NCBI RefSeq assembly: GCF_040546595.1 | Contig: NZ_JBEPOB010000001.1 | Location: 3,659,001 to 3,723,000 of the forward strand | Direction: 5' to 3' | Source: Bosea sp. OAE506 | GTDB lineage: Bacteria > Pseudomonadota > Alphaproteobacteria > Rhizobiales > Beijerinckiaceae | Length of the DNA: 64,000 nucleotides | In this document: piece after piece, positions 39,412 to 47,825 of the stretch | How positions within the stretch are numbered: position 1 is the stretch's first letter | How the letters are laid out: every line of letters starts with the position of its first letter | Position numbers and translations under genes: made by a program | Notes under the pieces: generated by a model | Seen by the model: only the letters and a program-made list of their open reading frames with translations | Told to the model about the DNA's origin: nothing | Database searches by the model: none

Positions 39412-42087
39412 TCAGGCCGCACGGCCCATCGCTTCCGCAATCTCGCGATGGGTCTGCTGCAGGAGGCCGGCGACCGTCTCGAAGCTGTCCGCCCCCGGCG
39501 GCGCGGCGTCCTCCCGCGCGGCGCGCTCCATCTCGGCCGCCGCGGCCGCCAGGCGTTTCGCACCGAGATTGGCGCTCATCGACTTCAGCGCATGGGCGCA
39601 GCGTGCGATCCTGTCGACGTCGCCGGCCCGGGTCGCGTCGGCGAGGTGTTCGGCCTCCTCCAGCGACTTCACCCGGTAGAGCTCGGCGATGCGGCGTGCC
39701 GTCTCGATCGAGCCATTGGTCATCGCGATCAGGTCCTGCAGGACCGATACGTCGAGGCAGGCGTCCTCGCCCGTCACCTGCTCGGACATTGGATGCGAAG
39801 GCTTCTGCCCCTGCCGCCCCGGCGCGAAGGCGGCGAGGACGCTGCCGAGCCGCGCGAGGGTGAAGGGCTTGTGGACGACATCGTCCATGCCCGCCTCGCG
39901 CCAAGCATCGGCCGCGGTGCCGACGACATGGGCGGTCAGGGCGACGATGGGCAGGCGGGCACGCCCGGTCTCGGCCTCCCGGGCGCGGATGGCGCGCGCG
40001 GCCTCGAAGCCGTCGAGCCCCGGCATGCTGCCATCCATCAGCACGAGGTCGAATGTCTGACGCTCGACCGCCGCGACGGCCTGAAGCCCGTCCGCGACGA
40101 AGCTCGCGGCGATGCCGAAGCGCCGCAGGGCCGCGTCGGCAACCTCGCGATTGACCTCGCTGTCGTCGGCGACGAGCACGCGGAGATCCGGAAACTGGGT
40201 ATTGTCTCCAGCGACGGTCCGCGCGACCTCGGCGCGCCGCAACGGTGCACCCTCGCGCAGCGCCGCAAGCACGGCGTCGAGATCGCGCCGCTGCACCGGC
40301 CAGGTCAGGACCTCGGCCGCACCGGCCTCGATCAGCGCGCCGGGATCCTGCGCCGCCGCGGCGATGACGAGGATGGTCGCCGCTCTTCCCTTGACCGCCG
40401 CGAGACCGGCCGGCGACGTCAAGATCAAGTCGAGGTCGGTCGCCTCGGCGTCACCCGGCTGGTAGCCGGCGGTGGCGAGAGCACGCGCGAGCATGGCGCC
40501 GGTCTGGCCCTGATCCAGCAGGACGGCCGCGCTGCGGGGCTTGCCCGCGAACGCCGCCGGCTCCACCGCGGCGGCACTGGCCGCGACCGGCAGCGCGAAG
40601 GAGAAGGTGCTGCCCTCGCCGAGCGTGCTGCGGACCTCCAGCGTCCCGCCCATCGCGGCAACGAGCTGGCGCGCGATCGACAGCCCCAGCCCGGTGCCGC
40701 CATGGGTGCGGGTCGTCGACTGGTCGGCCTGGGAGAAGGATTCGAAGATCGTTCCCAGTTTGTCGGCGGGGATGCCGATGCCGGTGTCGGTCACCGCGAA
40801 GCGCAGGGCCCCCTCGCCGTCCCGCGTCAGCGCGACGGTGACGCCGCCGGCCTCGGTGAATTTCAGTGCGTTGTTGACGAGGTTGCCGAGCACCTGGCCG
40901 AGACGCACGGGATCGGCGCGGACCATCAGCCCCGGCGGCGTCCCAAACAGGCCGCAGAGGTCGAGCCCCTTCGACAGGGCGCGGTCGCCGAAGAGCTGAA
41001 GCACCGCGTCCACCGACTCCTCGGGGTCGATCTCCAGCGATTCCACCTCGAGCTTGCCGGCCTCGATCTTCGAGATGTCGAGGATGTCGTTGATGATCGC
41101 CAGCAGGCTGGTGCCGGAGCGCGCGATCACCTCCGCCTGCCTGCGGGCGCGCTGCGGCAGTTCGCCGGCCGCCAGCAGTTCGGCCATCACGAGGATGCCG
41201 TTCATCGGCGTGCGGATCTCGTGGCTCATCGTCGCGAGGAAGTCGGACTTCGCCTGGTTCGCCCGATCGGCGGACAGCGCGGCGTGCTGATAGTCGGCGG
41301 TACGGTCAGCGACCTCGCGTTCCAGCCGGTCGCGGTGATCGGCGAGCCTCTGATCGCGCTCGCGAATGTCGCCGAGCATGCCGTTAAAGCTGTCGACGAG
41401 GATGCCGATCTCGTCGCGCGGGCCGGCCGGCAGCGTGACTGTGTAATCATGCTCGCGGCGCACGCGCATCATCGTCTGGGTCAGCGCGCCGAGCGGGCCG
41501 GTGATGCGCCCCTGCAGGCGCAGCGCCAGCGCGATCGCGACCAGCGTCGCCACCGCGCCCGTCAGCAGCGTCTCCTCGACGGCACGGCGGATCAACGCCG
41601 GCAGGTCTCGCGTATCGGCGATGACGCGCAGGCTGCCGACCGTAGCGCCGCCATGGATGACAGGCACGGTCGCCTCCATCGAGCGGCTGCGCAGGATCGC
41701 CGCCAGCGACCAGCGCGTTTGCGGACCGTCCACGACCAGATCGCCGGCCAGTTGCTCGGTCGCGCCGATCTCGGCGAGCGCCCGCCCCTCGCTGGTCTCG
41801 ATGCCGGCATAGGTGATGCCCTTGAGGCGTGAGATCGCGTTGATCGCCTCCTGGGCGGCGGAGGCGTCGTGGTCCGCCACCGGGCGCGAGGCGGCGGCCG
41901 CAATGGCGAAACCCGTGTCGAGCACCGCGTCTCGTCGCGACACGCCGTAGCTTTCGGTCTCCCGCCAGACCGAGACGGCGACGAGAACCGCGCTCGCCAT
42001 CAGCGTCGAGGCAACGACGAGGAGGATCAGGCGGCTGCGGATCGAGAGGTGAAAACGCATGGGCATGTCGCAGGATAGGCCGCTCAT
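39412..42087 (-). CDS. Hybrid sensor histidine kinase with REC and Hpt domains
   Basis: An approximately 891-residue membrane sensor. In order: transmembrane helix near the N-terminus, periplasmic sensor region, second helix at about 180-200, HAMP, dimerisation domain with the phospho-His in FLATMSHEIRTPMNG, and a kinase domain (NALKFTE, DTGIGIP, GTGLGLSIA). Then come a degenerate receiver lacking the phospho-Asp, a complete receiver (LVADDSEVN, LMDGSMPG, HKPF) and a C-terminal Hpt with His in CAHALKSMSANLGA. The start is uncertain: ATGs at 42087, 42066 and 42060 are all possible. It is divergent from a response-regulator gene. Confidence 0.92.
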   Translation of the reverse strand: MSGLSCDMPMRFHLSIRSRLILLVVASTLMASAVLVAVSVWRETESYGVSRRDAVLDTGFAIAAAASRPVADHDASAAQEAINAISRLKGITYAGIETSEGRALAEIGATEQLAGDLVVDGPQTRWSLAAILRSRSMEATVPVIHGGATVGSLRVIADTRDLPALIRRAVEETLLTGAVATLVAIALALRLQGRITGPLGALTQTMMRVRREHDYTVTLPAGPRDEIGILVDSFNGMLGDIRERDQRLADHRDRLEREVADRTADYQHAALSADRANQAKSDFLATMSHEIRTPMNGILVMAELLAAGELPQRARRQAEVIARSGTSLLAIINDILDISKIEAGKLEVESLEIDPEESVDAVLQLFGDRALSKGLDLCGLFGTPPGLMVRADPVRLGQVLGNLVNNALKFTEAGGVTVALTRDGEGALRFAVTDTGIGIPADKLGTIFESFSQADQSTTRTHGGTGLGLSIARQLVAAMGGTLEVRSTLGEGSTFSFALPVAASAAAVEPAAFAGKPRSAAVLLDQGQTGAMLARALATAGYQPGDAEATDLDLILTSPAGLAAVKGRAATILVIAAAAQDPGALIEAGAAEVLTWPVQRRDLDAVLAALREGAPLRRAEVARTVAGDNTQFPDLRVLVADDSEVNREVADAALRRFGIAASFVADGLQAVAAVERQTFDLVLMDGSMPGLDGFEAARAIRAREAETGRARLPIVALTAHVVGTAADAWREAGMDDVVHKPFTLARLGSVLAAFAPGRQGQKPSHPMSEQVTGEDACLDVSVLQDLIAMTNGSIETARRIAELYRVKSLEEAEHLADATRAGDVDRIARCAHALKSMSANLGAKRLAAAAAEMERAAREDAAPPGADSFETVAGLLQQTHREIAEAMGRAA

Positions 42088-42203
42088 GCTTTCCCAATTC
42101 CAAATTCGAACGCGAATAATTCTCAAGAGGTGGAACGGTTTTTTTGCATCTGCGCGTCAGGGTTGTCACTCAGGCACCAGAACGGTGCCGCTGGAGCCTT
42201 CCG

Positions 42204-42641
42204 ATGACGATGACGGGCGAAGCCTGCATCCCATTCAGCTACGTGCTGTGCGACCGGCTCGCGATCCTTGCGGTCGACGACGATCCGATCCAGCGCGAGT
42301 TCAGCGCGGTCTATCTCGCCGGCCCGCAGGCCGAGGTGACGACGGCCGGCTCGGCGGAAGAGGGCCTCGCGCTGCTGGAGACGACATCCTTCGACGTCGC
42401 GCTCGTCGATGTCGACATGCCCGGCATCAATGGCATCGAGATGGTCCGCCGCATCCGCGCGGACAACCGGTTCGACGATCTGCCGGTGATGGTCATCACC
42501 GGCCGTGAGGATATCCTCTCCATCGACCAGGCCTATGCGGCCGGCGCGACCTCCTTCATGTGCAAGCCCGTGAACTGGCGGCTGCTCGGCCACCAGATCC
42601 GCTTCATGGTCCGGGCGCATCGTGCCCTGGCGGCCGCCTGA
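42204..42641 (+). CDS. Single-domain response regulator
   Basis: A receiver domain of about 145 residues with no output domain. It has the acidic pocket AVDDDP, the phospho-Asp in LVDVDMPG, Thr in VITG and Lys in CKPV. The start at 42204 (MTMTGEA) follows CTGGAG; an upstream ATG at 42144 is open. It lies head to head with the hybrid kinase, so the two are probably a signalling pair, with the Hpt as phosphodonor (inference). The next gene starts 1 base after its stop. Confidence 0.88.
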   Translation: MTMTGEACIPFSYVLCDRLAILAVDDDPIQREFSAVYLAGPQAEVTTAGSAEEGLALLETTSFDVALVDVDMPGINGIEMVRRIRADNRFDDLPVMVITGREDILSIDQAYAAGATSFMCKPVNWRLLGHQIRFMVRAHRALAAA

Positions 42642-42642
42642 G

Positions 42643-43899
42643 ATGGCGGCGCGGTTCACAAGGCTGCTGCTACGCCTGCTCGGTGACGAGCGCGGCGGCA
42701 CCATCGTCGCGATGGGCATTGCCCTGCCGGTCCTGGCGATGGGCGCGGGCGTCGTGGTCGATTACGGCATCCTGTCCGAGCAGCGCCAGGCGTTCCAGAC
42801 GGTCGCGGACGCCTCGGCGCTCGCCGCGGCGCGCGAATTCCGGCTCGCCAATGCCAGCCCCACGGGGGTGCAGTCCGCCGCGGAGAAGTTCGCGAAATCA
42901 TCCCTGGCCGCTGTCAACCAGACCGCGACGGTCGCGACCTCCGTCGACGTCCGGAAGATGACCGTCACGGTCGATGTATCGACGGTGGCACGCACAAACA
43001 TCATGCACATGTTCGGGCATGACATGGTGACGGTCGCCGCGAGCGCGACCGCGCGTGTCATGGGCACGGCCTCGATCTGCGTCATCGGCCTCGAGACCTC
43101 GAAGAACGAGACGATCTATCTCGAGAAGGAAGCGAAGCTCGAGGCGCCCGAATGCGCCGTCTACTCCAACTCGAACAAGAAGGATGGCCTCAAGGCCAAG
43201 GAGAACTCCCAGCTTCGCGCCCGGTTCATCTGCTCGGCCGGCGGTAGCTACAAGGACAAATATGACAGCTTTGTCCCCAGCCCGACCTTGGACTGCCCGA
43301 TCCTCAACGACCCGTTGGCCTCGCGGCCGCCGCCCTCGACCGGCGCCTGCGCGGCGACCGACCTGAAGGTGACCGCCAGCACCACGCTCAGCCCCGGCAC
43401 CTATTGCGGCGGCGTGCGCATCAGCAAAGGCGCCGTGGTCACGCTGAACCCGGGCATCTACGCCTTCAAGGAAGGACGGCTCGACGTGTCCGGCGGCGCG
43501 ACGCTCAAGGGCGCCAATGTCGGGCTCTACTTCACAGGCAAGGGCGCCGTGCTGCGCTTCGACGCCGACACGAAGATCGACCTCACCGCTCCCAAGGACG
43601 GCGTGATGGCCGGCATCCTGATTTTCGAGGATCGCGGCTCGCCGCTGAACCAAAAGCACGAGATCCTCAGCAACGACGCCAAGGTGCTGCTGGGCACGCT
43701 CTATCTGCCGCAGGGCGAGCTCAACATCGGCGCCAACAAGCCGGTTGCAGCGGATTCGGCCTACACCATCGTGGTGGCACGGCGGTTCACGCTCTCTGCG
43801 GGGCCGACCATGGTGATGAACGCGAAGTATTCCTCGACCAACATCCCCGTGCCCGAGGGAGTCGGCCCGGGCTCGACCGCAGCGCATCTGGCGCGCTGA
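42643..43899 (+). CDS. TadG-like pilus assembly protein (orphan)
   Basis: A 418-residue protein with the TadE/TadG N-terminal signature: a hydrophobic helix after DERGGTIVAMGIALPVLAMG, then QTVADASALAAAREF. The C-terminal half has repeated TLSPGTYCGGV / TLNPGIYAF segments, suggesting a beta-solenoid. No other tad/flp gene is present, so a pilus role is uncertain. It starts 1 base after the response-regulator stop. Confidence 0.82.
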   Translation: MAARFTRLLLRLLGDERGGTIVAMGIALPVLAMGAGVVVDYGILSEQRQAFQTVADASALAAAREFRLANASPTGVQSAAEKFAKSSLAAVNQTATVATSVDVRKMTVTVDVSTVARTNIMHMFGHDMVTVAASATARVMGTASICVIGLETSKNETIYLEKEAKLEAPECAVYSNSNKKDGLKAKENSQLRARFICSAGGSYKDKYDSFVPSPTLDCPILNDPLASRPPPSTGACAATDLKVTASTTLSPGTYCGGVRISKGAVVTLNPGIYAFKEGRLDVSGGATLKGANVGLYFTGKGAVLRFDADTKIDLTAPKDGVMAGILIFEDRGSPLNQKHEILSNDAKVLLGTLYLPQGELNIGANKPVAADSAYTIVVARRFTLSAGPTMVMNAKYSSTNIPVPEGVGPGSTAAHLAR

Positions 43900-43909
43900 G
43901 GCGCCGGCC

Positions 43910-44635
43910 TCAGCGGCCGGCGGGCCAACCTTCGCGCAGGAAGGTGTCGATCTGCGCGGCCGGCACGGCGGGCGAGTACAGATAGCCCTGGAGCAGGTGA
44001 CAGCCGGCGATGCGCAGGAACTGCTGCTGCGCCTGCGTTTCGACACCTTCCGCCACGACCTTCAGACCAAGCGCCCGCGACAGTGCCGAGACCGCCTGGA
44101 CGATCGCGGCGGCCTTCAGTTCGCCGGTGCCGTCCACCAGCGACTTGTCGAGCTTGAGCTTGTCGATCGGCAGCTTCTGCAGATAGGCGAGGCTGGAATA
44201 GCCCGTCCCGAAATCGTCGAGCGCGATGCGGATGCCGGCGCGCCGCAGAACTTCCATCGTCTCGATGGCCCGCTCGAAATTCTCGATGATGCCGCTTTCG
44301 AGCAGTTCGAGCTCGAGTTGGGCTGGCGCGCTGCCCAATTCCGCGATGACCGCCAGCAGCCTTGCGGCAAAGTCGTGCGCCTGGAACTGCCGCGCGCTGA
44401 TGTTCACTGCGACCGAGAGCTGTGGCCAGCGCAGCCCGTCCGTGCAGGCCTGCCGGATCACCCACCAGTCCAGCGCATCGGCCGTCGCATCATCGACCAC
44501 CTTGTCGAGGATGGCTCCCGGTCCCGTCACCGACCCGTCGGGCTTGACCGAACGCAACAGGCATTCCACCCCGACGAACGCCTTCCCGTCCGAACTGACC
44601 TGCGGCTGATAGAAGAGTTGAGCGGTGGCGAGAAT
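43910..44635 (-). CDS. EAL domain protein, start codon non-canonical or truncated
   Basis: A c-di-GMP phosphodiesterase domain. Conserved elements: FYQPQVSSDG, VGVECLLR (EAL replaced by ECL), NISARQF, LELLES, DDFGTGYSSL, LKLDKSLV, VVAEGVET and LLQGYLYS. The first GTG in frame, at 44569, would start inside the domain and lose FYQPQV; coding similarity continues upstream to a TAA at 44701 with no ATG/GTG/TTG. ATT at 44635 has TGAGGG five bases before it and may be the start. Otherwise this is the remnant of a larger gene. Confidence 0.7.
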   Translation of the reverse strand: MLATAQLFYQPQVSSDGKAFVGVECLLRSVKPDGSVTGPGAILDKVVDDATADALDWWVIRQACTDGLRWPQLSVAVNISARQFQAHDFAARLLAVIAELGSAPAQLELELLESGIIENFERAIETMEVLRRAGIRIALDDFGTGYSSLAYLQKLPIDKLKLDKSLVDGTGELKAAAIVQAVSALSRALGLKVVAEGVETQAQQQFLRIAGCHLLQGYLYSPAVPAAQIDTFLREGWPAGR

Positions 44636-44856
44636 GGGACCCTCAGTGGTTGGGCCGACGCCGGCCCTTTTCGAAGGCGAGATTCGACGGCGCTGACGTT
44701 AGTCGATCCAGCGCACCGCCTCAATGCCGCGCGCAGGCGGCTCCTTGCACAACCTGCCCGCCCCATTGCGGCGCCTCTCCAGCCGACGTTCAATGACACC
44801 GCGGTCGGGGGCCGTATCGCGGCGATGACGGGCGCGATTGTTGCAGGAGCGACTGC

Positions 44857-46347
44857 ATGACGGTTGGAGCGCAGAGCACGGGCCGCACGCTGGTGGCGGG
44901 GCGATGGGTCGTCGGTCATCGCGACGGCCGGCATGTCCTGATCGAGCGTGGCGAAGTGGTGTTCGAAGGCGGCGAGATCATCTTCGTCGGGCACGGCTTC
45001 CCGGGCGAGGTGACCCGCCGGATCGAGCGACCCGACACGCTGATCGCGCCGGGCTTCATCGATCTGGATGCGGTCTGCGATCTCGATACCGCCGTGCTGA
45101 GCCTCGACAACACGCCCTCCTGGCGCAAAGGGCGGATCTGGCCGACGAGCTATGTCGCGCGCGGCCCCTATGAGATGTACGGGCCCGAGGAGCTCGCCTT
45201 CCAGAAGCGCTACGGGCTAGCCCAGCTTCTGCGCAATGGCATCACCACCGCGCTGCCCATCGCCTCCCTGTTCTATCGCGAATGGGGCGAGACCTATCAG
45301 GAATTCGCCGCGGCCGCCGAAGCGGCCGAGGATCTTGGCCTGCGGGTCTATCTCGGACCGGCCTATCGCAGCGGCCACACGCAAGTCGACGAGGCCGGCG
45401 CGGTCAGCCTGTTCATGGACGAGGCGCGCGGCCTCGCCGGCCTCGACGAGGCGATCCGCTTCTGTCGCGACATGGAGGGGCGGGCCGGCGGACGAGTGCG
45501 GATCATGCTGGCGCCGGACCGGATCGAGAGCTGCACACCGGAACTGCTGCGCCGGACGGCGGCGGCGGCGCGCGATCTCGACGTGCCGCTGCGGCTGCAC
45601 TGCCACCAGTCGCGCTTCGAGGTCGAGACGGTGATGCGGCTGCACGGGCTCTCGCCGACCGGCTGGCTAGCCAGCCTCGGCGTGCTCGGCTCCCGCGTGC
45701 TGCTGCCGCATTTCACGGATTTTCCGAGCGTCGGCGGCGTCTCGACGCGCGAGGCCGACCTGGCCGCCCTGCTCGCGGCCGATGCGACGGTCGTCCATTG
45801 CCCGGTGGTGATGGCGCGCAATGGTTCGGCGCTCGCCGGCCTGTCCGATCTCGTTGCGCGAGGGCTACGCATCGGGCTCGGCACCGACACCTGGCCGCCG
45901 GACATGATCCTGAACATGCAGGTCGGCCTGATGCTGGGCCGGGTGATGGCCGGCTCGGTCAGCCAGCCGAGCAGCGCGCAGCTCTTCGACGCCGCGACCT
46001 GGGCCGGGGCCGATGCGCTGGGCCGCCCCGATCTCGGGCGGCTGATGCCCGGGGCACGGGCCGATCTGATCGCGATCGATTTCGGCCATGACCGGATCGG
46101 GCAGGTGATCGACCCGATCCAGACGCTCATGCAATCCAGTTCGGGGCGCGACGTCACCGACGTCTTCGTCGAGGGGCGCCATGTGCTCGTGGACGGCGCC
46201 ATCCCCGGCTTCGACGCGGCCGAAGCCCATGCCCGGGCACAGCGGCAGTTCGACGGGCTGATCGCCAAGTACCCGGAGAGGACCTGGGGCCATCCACCGG
46301 TCACGGAGATCTTTCAGCCCAGCTATCCCGTCGAGGCGGCGCCATGA
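44857..46347 (+). CDS. Amidohydrolase-superfamily protein lacking HxH motif
   Basis: A 496-residue protein of the TRZ/ATZ-type (chlorohydrolase-like) amidohydrolases. The strand-1 motif reads GFIDLDAVCDLDT where active enzymes have His-x-His. Later elements remain: HCHQSRFEVE, LLPHF, HCPVVMARN and GTDTWPPD with the catalytic Asp. Catalysis may therefore use a different metal arrangement. It opens a cluster with two more amidohydrolases and an importer and overlaps the next gene (ATGA). Confidence 0.85.
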   Translation: MTVGAQSTGRTLVAGRWVVGHRDGRHVLIERGEVVFEGGEIIFVGHGFPGEVTRRIERPDTLIAPGFIDLDAVCDLDTAVLSLDNTPSWRKGRIWPTSYVARGPYEMYGPEELAFQKRYGLAQLLRNGITTALPIASLFYREWGETYQEFAAAAEAAEDLGLRVYLGPAYRSGHTQVDEAGAVSLFMDEARGLAGLDEAIRFCRDMEGRAGGRVRIMLAPDRIESCTPELLRRTAAAARDLDVPLRLHCHQSRFEVETVMRLHGLSPTGWLASLGVLGSRVLLPHFTDFPSVGGVSTREADLAALLAADATVVHCPVVMARNGSALAGLSDLVARGLRIGLGTDTWPPDMILNMQVGLMLGRVMAGSVSQPSSAQLFDAATWAGADALGRPDLGRLMPGARADLIAIDFGHDRIGQVIDPIQTLMQSSSGRDVTDVFVEGRHVLVDGAIPGFDAAEAHARAQRQFDGLIAKYPERTWGHPPVTEIFQPSYPVEAAP

Positions 46348-47738
46348 TGGAGGCGAGGGTCACGGTCATCGGCAACGCCGTCGTCATTCCCGTCGACGGG
46401 AGCCGGCATATCCTCGACCGCGGCCATGTCGTCGTCGCCGACGGCGTGATCCTGGAGGTGGCGGAGGGCCGCTGGCCGGATCTGGCTCCCCCCGGCGCCA
46501 AGCGCCTCGATTGCGACGGCGCCATCCTCATCCCCGGGCTGATCGACCTGCACCTGCATGCCGGACACGGCCTGACGAAGAATCTCGGCGGCGCTGTCGG
46601 CGACTGGATGGCGATGGTCGGCGATGTCTATGCGCTGCATTCCGATGTCGCCTTCTGGACCGCCGATGCCGAGTTGCAGACGCTGGAGCGGCTGATGGGC
46701 GGGACCACGCTGGCGGTGCCCTTCTTCGGCGGCGGCGACAACGTCATGCGCAGCGAGGACCCCGCCTTCGCGGAGGCCCATCTCGCTGCCGTGGCGGCCA
46801 GCGGCCTGCGCGAGATCCTGGTGATGGGCATCGACCGCCCGCCCTTCCCCAAGCGCCGGCGCGACTGGGGACGCGGCGGTGCCGAGCGCGCCATCGGGCT
46901 CGCGGACCAACTCCAGACCATCGAGGCCGTTGCCGCGTCCTGGCGGGGTGCCGCAGAGGGCCGCATCGACGTCGCCGTCTCGGCGCCGGTCGTCGGCCCG
47001 CTGGATTTCGAGGCCGCCCAGCCGCAGGCGCAACGCGCCATCGCCGAGAGCGTCAGCGCCGCCTGGGACCTTGCGCGTCGCAGCGGCAGCCGCTTCGTGC
47101 AGGACGGCCACCGCGACGGCTCGGTCGCCTTCATGGCTGAGCGCTTTGGCCTGTTCGACGAACGCTCGGTCCTGGCGCATTGCATCGACCTGACGGAGGC
47201 CGACATCGCGACGATGGTCGCGCGCGGCTGCGCGGCCGCCTATACGCCCAGTTCGCTGATGGCGGTGTTCGGCTACTGCCCGGCCCCCGCCTTGCTCGCC
47301 GCGGGGCTTCGCGTCGGACTCGGCACCGACGGGCCGGCGCCGGACCGCTCGCTCGACCTGTTCCGGACGATGTTCATGGCCCATCGCCACCAGGCGATCC
47401 GCTGGAAGGACCCGTCCGCGATCGACGCCTGGACGATCCTAGAGATGGCGACCCGGGGCGGTGCCGCCGCGCTCGGCCTGGGCGGCAGCCTCGGCTCGAT
47501 AGAGACTGGAAAGCGGGCCGATCTCGTCGTCGTGTCGCGCCGGGGCGCGCATCTCCACCCCCCCGATATGCCGGTGGAACGGCTGGTTTTCTTCGCCAAT
47601 GCGGCCGATGTCAGCCATGTCATGGTCGACGGCCGGCTGTTGCTGCGCGACCGGGCGCCGCTCACAATGGACGCCGACGCAGTTCTCGACCGGGCGGGCG
47701 CCGCCTATGCGCTGATGAAACAACGGGCAGGAATCTGA
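46344..47738 (+). CDS. Amidohydrolase family protein (TRZ/ATZ-like)
   Basis: A 464-residue metal-dependent hydrolase or deaminase. The metal motif is DLHLHAGHG, followed by the His in FVQDGHRDGS, LAHCIDL and the Asp in GTDGPAPDRS. It resembles the gene at 53055-54539 (shared GGGDNVMR/GGGDTIMR, RPPFP, QDGH, APDRS), so the two are paralogues. The substrate is not known; this family acts on purines, pyrimidines, triazines and related N-heterocycles. Confidence 0.88.
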   Translation: MMEARVTVIGNAVVIPVDGSRHILDRGHVVVADGVILEVAEGRWPDLAPPGAKRLDCDGAILIPGLIDLHLHAGHGLTKNLGGAVGDWMAMVGDVYALHSDVAFWTADAELQTLERLMGGTTLAVPFFGGGDNVMRSEDPAFAEAHLAAVAASGLREILVMGIDRPPFPKRRRDWGRGGAERAIGLADQLQTIEAVAASWRGAAEGRIDVAVSAPVVGPLDFEAAQPQAQRAIAESVSAAWDLARRSGSRFVQDGHRDGSVAFMAERFGLFDERSVLAHCIDLTEADIATMVARGCAAAYTPSSLMAVFGYCPAPALLAAGLRVGLGTDGPAPDRSLDLFRTMFMAHRHQAIRWKDPSAIDAWTILEMATRGGAAALGLGGSLGSIETGKRADLVVVSRRGAHLHPPDMPVERLVFFANAADVSHVMVDGRLLLRDRAPLTMDADAVLDRAGAAYALMKQRAGI

Positions 47739-47825
47739 GCGGCGCCCGGAATCGTCGCTTGACGCGATTGTATGCAGTTTGCGTATGATACGGCATGCAG
47801 TGATCTGCGCATGGAGGGGTGTCGG

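Noticed and set aside
39448..41832. 794-codon plus-strand ORF opposite the hybrid kinase
   Set aside because: Shadow frame; the kinase motifs lie on the minus strand.
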